A DNA stretch of 64,000 nt from DASPKX01 sp035627835 (lineage in GTDB: Bacteria > Verrucomicrobiota > Verrucomicrobiia > Limisphaerales > SXQI01), in the NCBI GenBank assembly GCA_035627835.1, contig DASPKX010000014.1, positions 1-64,000 on the forward strand, given 5' to 3'. Shown here piece by piece: positions 35,298 through 43,700 of this stretch (its first letter is position 1; every line of letters starts with the position of its first letter). The notes below the pieces were generated by a model that did not search any database, was not told where the DNA came from, and saw only the letters and a list, made by a program, of their open reading frames with translations. A program made the translations under genes and the position numbers.

Positions 35298-36755
35298 TTA
35301 AGCGGAGTAGTCGAGGTAAACAGTTTTCACGCGAGTGTAAAAGTCGATGGCGGTGGCGCCCTGCTCCTTAAAGGAGTCGGTGCTCGATTTCTTGAAGCCC
35401 CCAAAGGGAGCTTGCAGCGCGAGGCCGGTGGAAATTTGGTTCACCTTCACGACGCCTGCTTCGATTCGCTCGGTGTATTGCATGGCTTTCTTGATGTCGC
35501 GCGTGACGATGGAAGCAGAAAGGCCAACGTCGAGGCCGTTTGCCACGGAGAGCGCTTCCTCAAAGCCGTCGACTTCGATGATGGCGACGACCGGGCCGAA
35601 AACCTCTTCACGCGCGATGCGCATGTTGGGGGTTACTTTGGCAAGGACCGTTGGCTGCATGAAGTAACCGTGAGCGAGGTCGCCGTCAGTCAAAGCTTTG
35701 CCGCCGAAGACCAGTTCAGCGCCCTCCTGAACCGCGCCGCGGATGAATTCAAAGTTGCCGTCCAACTCCTGCTTGTTGACCGCAGGGCCCATGTCGATGC
35801 CGGCCGTTAAGCCGTTGCCCACCTTGAGCGCGGAAGCTTTTGCGACGAGCTTTTCCTGAAAAGCTTTTGCCACGGATTTCTCGATGATTACACGACTTGT
35901 CGCTGTGCAAGCCTGGCCCGTCAAACCGAAGCCAGCCTTCAGAACCAGGGTGGCCGCGAGGTCAAGATCGGCATCGGCCAGAACGATGGTTGGGTTCTTG
36001 CCACCCATTTCCATCTGCGCGCGAGCCATGCGCTGGGCTAGTTGAAGGTAGATTTGGCTGCCGATGCTATGGGAGCCGGTGAATGAAACCGCAGCCACAT
36101 CAGCGTTGTTCGCAAGCTCGCCACCCACTGCGCGGCCATCGCCAGTGACCACGTTGAACACGCCCTTCGGCAGGCCGGCCTCGTCCAGAGCGCGCGCCAA
36201 CTCCAATGACATAGCGGGAGCATTGCTGGCCGGCTTGAGGACGACGCTATTGCCGGAGAGGAGCGCGGGGGCGAGCTTCCAGGCGGGAATGGCGATGGGG
36301 AAATTCCAAGGCGTGATGAGGCCGACAACACCGAGAGGCTCGCGGCGGGTGTAAAGGAGGTTTCCGGGCAAGTCGTGGGGAATGGTTTGGCCGCCGAGCG
36401 TGTAACTAAGACCGCCGAAGAAGCGGAAGATGTCCACCGCGCGTTGAACTTCCCCGCCGCTCTCGACGAGGGTTTTTCCTTCTTCGCGCGTGAGGAGTTC
36501 GGCTAACTCGTTCTTGCGACCCTCAAGGATTTGAGAGGCTTTGCTGAGAATTCGGCCGCGGGCGACTGGGGTGAGCTGCGACCACTTGGCGAAGGCCCCT
36601 TTGCCGGCTTGAATGGCCTGCACAGTTTCGTCCCGCCCGGAGTGGGCATATTCGCCCACGATCTGGCGGGTGTCTGCGGGGTTAATGGTTTGAGTGGTCT
36701 TGCCGCTGGCGGCTGCAACCCACTCGCCGCCGATAAAATTTTTGTAGCTCTTCAT
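35298..36755 (-). CDS. Aldehyde dehydrogenase, probable alpha-ketoglutarate semialdehyde dehydrogenase
   Basis: NAD(P)-dependent aldehyde dehydrogenase, 485 residues. Visible motifs are the cofactor region TPWNFPIAIPAWKLAPAL (about 150-167), the general base Glu in EMGGKNP (about 250) and the catalytic Cys in GLTGQACTATSRV (about 285). The sequence type is that of aldarate/ketoglutarate semialdehyde dehydrogenases, and the next gene is an FAH-family dehydratase, so oxidation of alpha-ketoglutarate semialdehyde to alpha-ketoglutarate is the likely role. I used the ATG at 36755 (MKSYKNFIGGEW), the normal ALDH start, not one 7 codons upstream. It is the first gene of the operon with the FAH and S9 genes. 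Confidence 0.9.
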   Translation of the reverse strand: MKSYKNFIGGEWVAAASGKTTQTINPADTRQIVGEYAHSGRDETVQAIQAGKGAFAKWSQLTPVARGRILSKASQILEGRKNELAELLTREEGKTLVESGGEVQRAVDIFRFFGGLSYTLGGQTIPHDLPGNLLYTRREPLGVVGLITPWNFPIAIPAWKLAPALLSGNSVVLKPASNAPAMSLELARALDEAGLPKGVFNVVTGDGRAVGGELANNADVAAVSFTGSHSIGSQIYLQLAQRMARAQMEMGGKNPTIVLADADLDLAATLVLKAGFGLTGQACTATSRVIIEKSVAKAFQEKLVAKASALKVGNGLTAGIDMGPAVNKQELDGNFEFIRGAVQEGAELVFGGKALTDGDLAHGYFMQPTVLAKVTPNMRIAREEVFGPVVAIIEVDGFEEALSVANGLDVGLSASIVTRDIKKAMQYTERIEAGVVKVNQISTGLALQAPFGGFKKSSTDSFKEQGATAIDFYTRVKTVYLDYSA

Positions 36756-36867
36756 CACTCCGTCCAAGGCAAACACTCAAACGCAAGGAGCAAGGGTAAG
36801 CAATGGAGATTTTGCGCTTTACCGTCAAAGACACCGCTCGTTTAATGCGCTGTCGCTTAAACGATTC

Positions 36868-38454
36868 ATGCCACCAGCGTTAATTAGAAAGGCTCTGCCA
36901 GCGGATGCGCCGCGGTGGATCGAACTGTTGAATGCGAGCGTGGGGGCCGAATACCCGGATAAAGGGCTGTACGATCCAGCCTGGGTGGAGGGGCAGTTCG
37001 CGCCGGATTCCGGAGCTGAAACGTGGGTGGCCGAGCAAGGCGGCAAAATCCTTTCGAGCATTTCATTCCTCGCCCCCTTTCAAGGCCCAAATCCGGTCGC
37101 CAACATGGGCCGGCATTTGAACCGTCCAGAGGCTTTCAACGATGGCACGGCTGAGGCGCTGCTCAAGCGCATTGGCGAAATTGCGGAGCAGCGGAAGCAG
37201 CTTGTGGTCAATCGGGTGATTGCGGCGGATAGCAAGTCACAGATTTTGCACGAGCGCGCGGGTTATGTGTGCGTTGGATTCCAGCCGTACAAGCACATGC
37301 TCCGCACGAGGGAAGGCGCGTTGTTTTATGTGCGTCCGCCACAATCGACAGAGATGCCACGGCTGCCGTTGTCAGAATCGCTGCCGCAAGTCGCGGATCT
37401 CGCAAAAGTCGTTTTGCCTAAGCTGAAGCTGACAGCTCCACCCAGTGTGCGCGATGGCGTGACGGGTTATGCGCTGCAGAACGACGCACGCATCGTGGAG
37501 GGGTCCACTGAAGACTTTCAGAAGCGCAAAGAGGAAGCGAATGCGGCCAATCCACCGTTGGAAATCTCGGGGATGTTCCACCAGGGGCAAGGGTTCTTGC
37601 GCGGAACCCCGGGTCCGGCTCCCAAAGCTTTGATCGCCGAACGAGATGGGAACGTCACCGCAGGCCTGCTTTACAACTTCGACACGGTGGACCGGTGCGT
37701 GCGTGTGGTTGATGGGTTCTGCTCTGACGACTTGAGCATTGGCGTGTTGTTGCGCCAGGCGACCAGGGCGGCCCAGGAGCAAAACGCGGTGTATGTTGAG
37801 GTCGACATCCTAAGCACGGCCCCGCGCCTGTTGAAGAGCGCGGAGCAGCTAGGGTTCGTGCCGATCGCGTACATGCCGGCGTTTGTTTCGCAAGGCGACA
37901 CGAACTCAGACGTCATTAAGCTGATCAAGCTGAACATGGTTTACTCCCCTGAGGAGACCAATTTCACAAGCATGGCGCGGGGGATCGCGGAAACCGTTGA
38001 CCAGAACTTCCAGGATCAAAAGGTCGGCGTGGCGATTATCAATTTGCTGCGAGGGCTGCCGTTTCTCGAGGGGCTCGGGGACGGTGAGCTGAGAAAGGTC
38101 GCGCGCCTGTTTACACAAAAGCTTTTCCGCCCAGGAGAGAAGATCTTTGGCAAAGGGGATCAGGGGAACGAGGCCTACGTGATCATGCGCGGGCAGATTG
38201 ACATCATAATCGAGGAAAACACCAAGCCCATCGCCTCCTTTGGCATCGGTCAGATTTTCGGTGAGTTGGCGTTTCTGGATGGCGCGCCTCGAACGGCGAT
38301 TGCCGTGGCCTCGCAGCCGAGCATCCTGCTTGTGCTCGCTCGATCATCGTTCAACAGCCTTGTTCAACACGAGCCTCACCTCGGCATGGTGGTGATGCGC
38401 AACATGGCAATTGAGCTTTCCAATCGTCTGCGCAAGATGACAGCTAAGAAGTAG
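36868..38454 (+). CDS. GNAT-GNAT-cyclic nucleotide-binding fusion protein
   Basis: Cytoplasmic protein of 528 residues joining three parts. An N-terminal GNAT acetyltransferase-like domain (about 4-150) ends in the motif SQILHERAGYVCVGFQPY. A second, weaker GNAT-like domain (about 200-345) contains YVEVDILSTAPRLLKSAEQL. A linker helix leads to a cyclic nucleotide-binding domain (about 390-525) whose phosphate cassette reads FGELAFLDGAPRTAIAV, with Glu466 and Arg475 in the cAMP-contact positions. Mycobacterial protein acetyltransferase Pat is also a cNMP-GNAT fusion but with the cNMP domain at the N-terminus; here it is at the C-terminus. A cAMP-regulated protein or small-molecule acetyltransferase is therefore inferred. 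Domain calls are from motifs read by eye. Confidence 0.78.
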   Translation: MPPALIRKALPADAPRWIELLNASVGAEYPDKGLYDPAWVEGQFAPDSGAETWVAEQGGKILSSISFLAPFQGPNPVANMGRHLNRPEAFNDGTAEALLKRIGEIAEQRKQLVVNRVIAADSKSQILHERAGYVCVGFQPYKHMLRTREGALFYVRPPQSTEMPRLPLSESLPQVADLAKVVLPKLKLTAPPSVRDGVTGYALQNDARIVEGSTEDFQKRKEEANAANPPLEISGMFHQGQGFLRGTPGPAPKALIAERDGNVTAGLLYNFDTVDRCVRVVDGFCSDDLSIGVLLRQATRAAQEQNAVYVEVDILSTAPRLLKSAEQLGFVPIAYMPAFVSQGDTNSDVIKLIKLNMVYSPEETNFTSMARGIAETVDQNFQDQKVGVAIINLLRGLPFLEGLGDGELRKVARLFTQKLFRPGEKIFGKGDQGNEAYVIMRGQIDIIIEENTKPIASFGIGQIFGELAFLDGAPRTAIAVASQPSILLVLARSSFNSLVQHEPHLGMVVMRNMAIELSNRLRKMTAKK

Positions 38455-38925
38455 CTACTCGGCTGTTTTTTTCGGCCCCTGCCCCACACGGGTGTTCTTC
38501 TTCCAGGGCATCTCCGGAAACTTTACGGCCGAGGTTTTGATCGGTTCAGCTTTCGGCTTGGCAATCTCGAGTTCAGGATCACTCGCGGTCACCGGAACCA
38601 CTGCGCTGCCCGGATCTTTCCAGGCCGCGATGCGAGCCTGGAGGCCATGGTGCTCAGCAGTCTTCTTGTCGCCCGCTTTCATGTAAAAAAGCGAAAGGTT
38701 GGTGTGCACAAACTGCTCGTTGGGGCGCATCTTTTCCGCCTTATGGCCTTCTTCAATCGCCTTCGCAAAATCCCCTTTGCGGTAATAGGACATTCCCAAT
38801 GAGAGTTGTGCCTCGAAGTTTGAAGGATCCTCAGCGATGATGCTGGTTAACTTCTCGATCGCGCGGTCATATTCGCCCGTGCTGAAATCGAACATCGCGT
38901 CATCGTATCGCTCTTGAGGCGTCAT
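38455..38925 (-). CDS. TPR-repeat protein, 156 aa
   Basis: Small soluble protein with about three tetratricopeptide repeats (residues about 3-105): YDDAMFDFSTGEYDRAIEKL, EAQLSLGMSYYRKGDFAKAI and VHTNLSLFYMKAGDKKTAEHH, each with the TPR pattern of Gly/Ala/Tyr/Pro. A Pro/Lys-rich tail follows (about 115-156, ending KKTAE). TPR proteins act as scaffolds; no specific role can be given. I used the ATG at 38925 with AAAGAGA just upstream; a longer frame would overlap the start of the divergent HAD gene. Its stop directly touches the stop of the GNAT-cNMP gene (TAG-CTA), a convergent pair with no space for a separate terminator. Confidence 0.83.
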   Translation of the reverse strand: MTPQERYDDAMFDFSTGEYDRAIEKLTSIIAEDPSNFEAQLSLGMSYYRKGDFAKAIEEGHKAEKMRPNEQFVHTNLSLFYMKAGDKKTAEHHGLQARIAAWKDPGSAVVPVTASDPELEIAKPKAEPIKTSAVKFPEMPWKKNTRVGQGPKKTAE

Positions 38926-38996
38926 ATCTCTTTGACAAACGGCCGGTCGTCCCGATTGTAACTCGCGCAAAGTAAAGTTTTCCAAGCGCGGAGTAA

Positions 38997-39818
38997 ATGT
39001 CATCGCAGATTAAACTTATCTCCACTGATTTCGACGGGACGGTGCATTGCGAGGCTGAGATGCCGCCGATCCCCAAGGGATTGGAGGAGATCCTCGCAGA
39101 GTTGCAAGGCGAAGGAGCGGCATGGGTCATCAACACCGGGCGCGACCTTCCCAGCCTGCTGAACTCACTGCAAGCGGCCGGACTGGCGATACGGCCGGAC
39201 TATGTGGCTGTGGTCGAGCGGGAAATCTACCAATTGCATGAGCAGGAATACATCGCCGTTGATGATTGGAATGACGCGTGCAGCGCGCAGCATGAGGAGC
39301 TATTTGCGCGCATTCGGCGTGACGTGCCCGAACTGGCGCGCTGGGTGCAGAAGAACTTTAAGGCGCAAGTTTACGAAGACTCGTATTCCCCTTTCTGCCT
39401 GATTGCTGACAGCGTGCCGGACGCTGATGCAATTCAGGCAAGGCTTGAAGAGTATTGCGCGCAGGTGCCGCATCTCACGGTGGTGCGAAATCACATCTAC
39501 GCGCGGTTTTCGCACGTCGCTTACAACAAGGGGACAGCGCTGGGGGAGATCGCGCGGAGGCTGAAGCTGGATGCCTCGCAGGTTTTAGCGGCGGGGGATC
39601 ACTACAACGATCTTCCGATGCTGGACCGGCAGTTTGCGCATGCGCTCGTTGCGCCTTCGAACTCCATCCCCGAGGTGAAGGATCTCGTGCGGCAGCAGGG
39701 CGGGCACGTGAGTGATAAGCCCTGGGGGCATGGTGTTGCTGAAGGCATTCGGCATTTCAGCGGGAAACCTGCGGGGGTGACAAGCCTGCGTCGCGCGCGC
39801 TTCGGTGCGGAAGGCTAG
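38997..39818 (+). CDS. HAD superfamily (Cof-like) hydrolase
   Basis: Cytoplasmic phosphatase of the haloacid dehalogenase superfamily, IIB (Cof-like) type, 273 residues. Motif I LISTDFDGTVH (Asp at about 10 and 12), motif II VINTGRD (about 43-49), a cap domain (about 90-190) and motif III/IV AGDHYNDLPML (about 200-210) are all visible. The usual role is dephosphorylation of a sugar phosphate or flavin; the substrate is unknown. It starts 71 bases from the divergent TPR gene and ends convergently with the first response regulator gene, whose stop overlaps its own in a shared CTAG. No neighbour indicates a pathway. Confidence 0.88.
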   Translation: MSSQIKLISTDFDGTVHCEAEMPPIPKGLEEILAELQGEGAAWVINTGRDLPSLLNSLQAAGLAIRPDYVAVVEREIYQLHEQEYIAVDDWNDACSAQHEELFARIRRDVPELARWVQKNFKAQVYEDSYSPFCLIADSVPDADAIQARLEEYCAQVPHLTVVRNHIYARFSHVAYNKGTALGEIARRLKLDASQVLAAGDHYNDLPMLDRQFAHALVAPSNSIPEVKDLVRQQGGHVSDKPWGHGVAEGIRHFSGKPAGVTSLRRARFGAEG

Positions 39819-40201
39819 GCGGCGGCAGACAAGCCCTTTGCTTGCACCGCAGCTCGGACAATGCTCATCAGATCTTCAGCCATGAATGGCTTTTGCAGCA
39901 AAACGACGCCTCTTCTGACTTCAGGGGGGAGGGCCAAGGCGTCGAGCGGGTAGCCGCTCATCAGCACGAAAGAGGTCTGTGCATTCAGGCGGCGCAAGGT
40001 TGCCACAACGGTTGCGCCGCTTTCGCCGGCGGGAAGGGAATAATCGCAGAGAACCAGCCGGATGGAACCTTCGTGCAACCGAAATTGCGCAATAGCCTCC
40101 GGAGCGCTCGTCGCTTCCACTGGCTCGTGGCCAGCTCGTTGCAAATAAAAGCAGAGCAACTCCCTGACTAACTGCTCATCTTCGACAACCAGAACCTTCA
40201 T
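39815..40201 (-). CDS. Single-domain response regulator (receiver)
   Basis: 128-residue receiver domain without an output domain. The acidic pocket VVEDE (Glu7, Asp8), the phosphoacceptor Asp53 in LCDYSLP, the Ser/Thr position and the conserved Lys in LLQKPF are visible. It overlaps the upstream response regulator gene by 4 bases (ATGA) and follows it in an operon. Such lone receivers act in phosphorelays or by protein-protein contact, for example on chemotaxis proteins or hybrid kinases; no kinase is encoded here. The gene ends in a shared CTAG with the convergent HAD gene. Confidence 0.92.
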   Translation of the reverse strand: MKVLVVEDEQLVRELLCFYLQRAGHEPVEATSAPEAIAQFRLHEGSIRLVLCDYSLPAGESGATVVATLRRLNAQTSFVLMSGYPLDALALPPEVRRGVVLLQKPFMAEDLMSIVRAAVQAKGLSAAA

Positions 40202-40599
40202 TGGCAGGAAACAACCGAGCGGGACGAAGCGCCCCGAAGCAAGGCAGACACTGAGTCAAGAAGCTCCCAATAAGTGAAAGGCTTCCCGAGCGCGTCCGAA
40301 GCTCCAGCATTCAAGGTTTCCTCCCGCATGCTGGGAATGTAAATCGCGGACGAGACGAGAATGGGGGTCCCATCCACAGCCTCACGCAAAGCGCGGACCA
40401 CATCCAAGCCTGAAAGCTCAGGCATGCACAAATCGGTGATAATGAGATCGGCGGGAGCCATCTCCAAAGCCTCCAAAGCTTCTCTGGCGCTGCCGCAGGT
40501 GGTTACAGCGTAACCCTCACGAGAGAGCACCGTGTGCATGAAGGATGAGCAACCGGGATTGTCTTCCACCAACAGTATTCGATGTCCGGGAGCGCTCAC
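40198..40599 (-). CDS. Single-domain response regulator (receiver)
   Basis: 133-residue receiver domain without an output domain. The acidic pair is in LLVEDN (Glu12, Asp13), the phosphoacceptor is Asp56 in IITDLCMPELSG, and the Lys is in ALGKPFTY. It is the first gene of a two-gene unit, overlapping the second regulator by ATGA. The two are only distantly similar, so they are probably not a recent duplication. The next upstream gene (40763) is divergent and encodes a large secreted protein; no cognate kinase is in view. A short C-terminal extension (LLRGASSRSVVSCQ) is unstructured. Confidence 0.92.
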   Translation of the reverse strand: MSAPGHRILLVEDNPGCSSFMHTVLSREGYAVTTCGSAREALEALEMAPADLIITDLCMPELSGLDVVRALREAVDGTPILVSSAIYIPSMREETLNAGASDALGKPFTYWELLDSVSALLRGASSRSVVSCQ

Positions 40600-40762
40600 A
40601 GTATATGCCGTGCCTGGAATGTGGAAACGCTAACCAAGCAAAGGCCCGCAGTTCAATCGGGGAATTCCTGAGATAGCGGACAGGGTTTTGCGCATAAGCG
40701 GCTTACCATTCAGCTTTTTCTGACTTGGAAATTCCCGGTTCTGGCGCGACTTTCTGTGGAGA

Positions 40763-43700
40763 ATGCCGCTCCTGCCATCCACCTCTGCCGCGCTTTGCCA
40801 TGTCGCGTTGATCTTGTTGTTTGCCTCCTTCAGCTCGCGCTCTTTGCACGCGGAGAGACTTGGCCCTTCCAGCAAACGCACTGGCCTTGTGATTTCGGAG
40901 ATCATGTATCATCCGCCTCCCGACGCGCAGGGGCGGAATGGTGAATACATCGAGATCTATAACTCCGAACCGTTCCCCGCGGACATCAGTGGATACCGAT
41001 TGGGCGGATCTGTGGCTTTCAGCATTCCCACCGGCACGACCCTTCCCCCCTTCGGCTTCGCGGTTGTGGCGCCCGCGCCTGCGGATCTGAAGTCCCTGCG
41101 AAACCTTCAGCAGGTGGTGGGCGGCTTTGGCAATCGAACTAACTCATTGCCCAATAGCCAAGGTGTCGTGGAGCTGTGGAGCAAGTCGGGGGCGTTGCTG
41201 CTTCAAGCGGCTTACTCCGATGAGCATCCATGGCCAGCACAGGCCGATGGCGCGGGCCACTCCCTTGTTTTGCATCGGCCGAGCTACGGGGAGGCGGACT
41301 GGCGCGCTTGGGACGCAAGCAGCGTCGCGGGTGGCTCGCCCGGCACACAGGAGCCACTCGCCACCGAACCGCTACGCAACCTGAAGCTGAACGAGATCCT
41401 GGGGAACTCAGATGGAGCTGATTCAGATTACGTCGAGTTGCACAATAGAAGCGCGGCAGCGCTCGATCTTTCTGACGTGGCGCTAACCGACGACCCGAGC
41501 ACGAACAAATTCACTTTCCCGCCGCAGACGACTCTCGCCCCCGGTGCGTTTTTGCACCTCACGGAAGCTGAGTTAGGGTTCAGTCTGGAAGCACGAGGAG
41601 AAACGCTTTTCCTGAAGCACCGCTTCGGCCCTGTGCTTGACGCGATCCGCTTCGACGCTCAGGAAACGGGCGTTGCTTATGGTCGGTTTCCAAACGGCAG
41701 CGGTGAGTGGCGGCGCCTGACAAGCAAAACCCCGGGCACACCTAACCAGGGAGTTGCGCTGGCAGAGATTGTTATCAGCGAGATAATGTACAACTCCGCC
41801 ACCGGATTAGGGGATGATGAATACATTGAACTTCATAACCGCAGCGCAGGCGTTGTCGATCTGGCTGGGTGGCGGTTTGAGAGCGGGATCGATTTTCAAT
41901 TTCCCTCGGGCGCCCGGGTGGGGCCAGGCTCGTATCTTGTTGTCGCCCGCAACGCCACGAATCTGCTGGGGAAGTATGCTCATCTGAGGTCCACCAACGT
42001 CTTTGGCAACTATAGCGGCAACCTTTCAGGCCAGGGAGAGCGCATCATTCTTTCGAAGCCGCACCGAAACCAGAACAGCGCGACCAACGAACTGCTCCAG
42101 GTCGACGTGGTCGACTTCACATTCAGGACAGGAGGAGAGTGGCCCGAATGGGCGGATGGCGGCGGGAGCAGCATGGAATTAATCGACCTTAATGCCGATC
42201 CCAGCATGCCTTCCAACTGGGCTGATAGCGATGAAAGCGGAAAATCGCCATGGACCACCGTGGACGTGACTGGGCTGGTGGACAATGGGACAGGCTCGGC
42301 GGACCAATTGCAGGTTCTACTTCAAGGTCGCGGTGACGCATTGATCGACAACGTGGAAGTCATCTCTGGCGGGGCAAACCGGATAGACAACTCCACGTTT
42401 GAAAGCGGAGCCCTCGGCTGGACGGCGCAAGGAACACAAAGCCGATCAACGCTAGCTGCTGGGCAAGGGTTTGGCGGCGGAAACGCTTACCAGATTACCG
42501 CCGTAGAGCGCGGGGACAACCAGGTCAACCGGGTGCGAACCCCGCTGACCATCCCGTTAGCTCCCGGCTCTGTCGCAACGATTCGGGCGAAGGTGCGCTG
42601 GGTGCAGGGAGCACGGGATATGCTCTTCCGCATCCGCGGCAATTATATAGAGGCGCCGGTGCGTATGCAGTTGCCGTCGAACCTCGGAACTCCAGGCCTG
42701 CCTAACAGCCGTGCGGTCGCCAATGCCGCTCCGGCCATTGCCAACGTGACACACTTCCCCGTCCTTCCATCGAATGAACCTGTTTATGTGACAGCACAGG
42801 TGACAGATCCGGACGGTGTGCAAACGGTCCGCCTTTCATACCAAAGCGATTCGGCCACGAGCCAGTCGAGCACGCCTATGTCCGACAACGGGTTGAACGG
42901 AGACAAAGCGGCGGGAGACGGTGTCTACACCGCGCAAATACCCAACCAAGCTTCAGGCACAGTCGTGCGCTTCCGTGTGACTGCAACGGATGCCCGAGGG
43001 GCAACAACACCAGTCGGGCCGTTAACGGCGTTGATCCGGTTCGGGGAGCCACGAATGAGCGGAACTTTGGGCTCCTATCGGGTTTGGATGACTCAAGCCA
43101 CGCTTGCGCAGTGGAACTCGCGGCACAAACTGGATAACAGCCCGAACAACGTCACATTCGTCTATAATGATGAGAGGGTGATTTACAACGTGGACCTTCT
43201 CTACGCGGGAAGCCCTTATATTGCCCCGGGCTACAGCGGCCCCACTTCCGGGCTTGCCGGTTACACCGGAGGGTTCCCGGAAGATCAGCCGTTTCTGGGA
43301 ACCACAGACCTCGTGCTGGATTGGCCAGGCAGAGATAACACCGCTTTGGCTGAGCACGCAGCATATTGGATGGCCGACCAGATTGGGCTGGAGAACAACT
43401 ATCGCCGTTATATCCGGCTGAGCGTGAATGGGGTCACGGAAACTCAACGGGGAAGCATCTACGAAGATGTTGAGCAACCCGGCCGGGAGGTGATGCAAAA
43501 ATGGTACCCGGAGGATAGCGAGGGTGAGATTTTTAAGATCGATCGCTGGTTTGAGTTTTCAGACACCGGCTCGACTATCGCCGATCCGATGCCCACGCTT
43601 CAGAACTTTACCACGACGGACCTGGAGACAGGAGCGCAGATCAAAAAGCGGGCGCGATACCGGTGGAATTGGATGCCGCGTTCCGCTGACGATCCTAATT

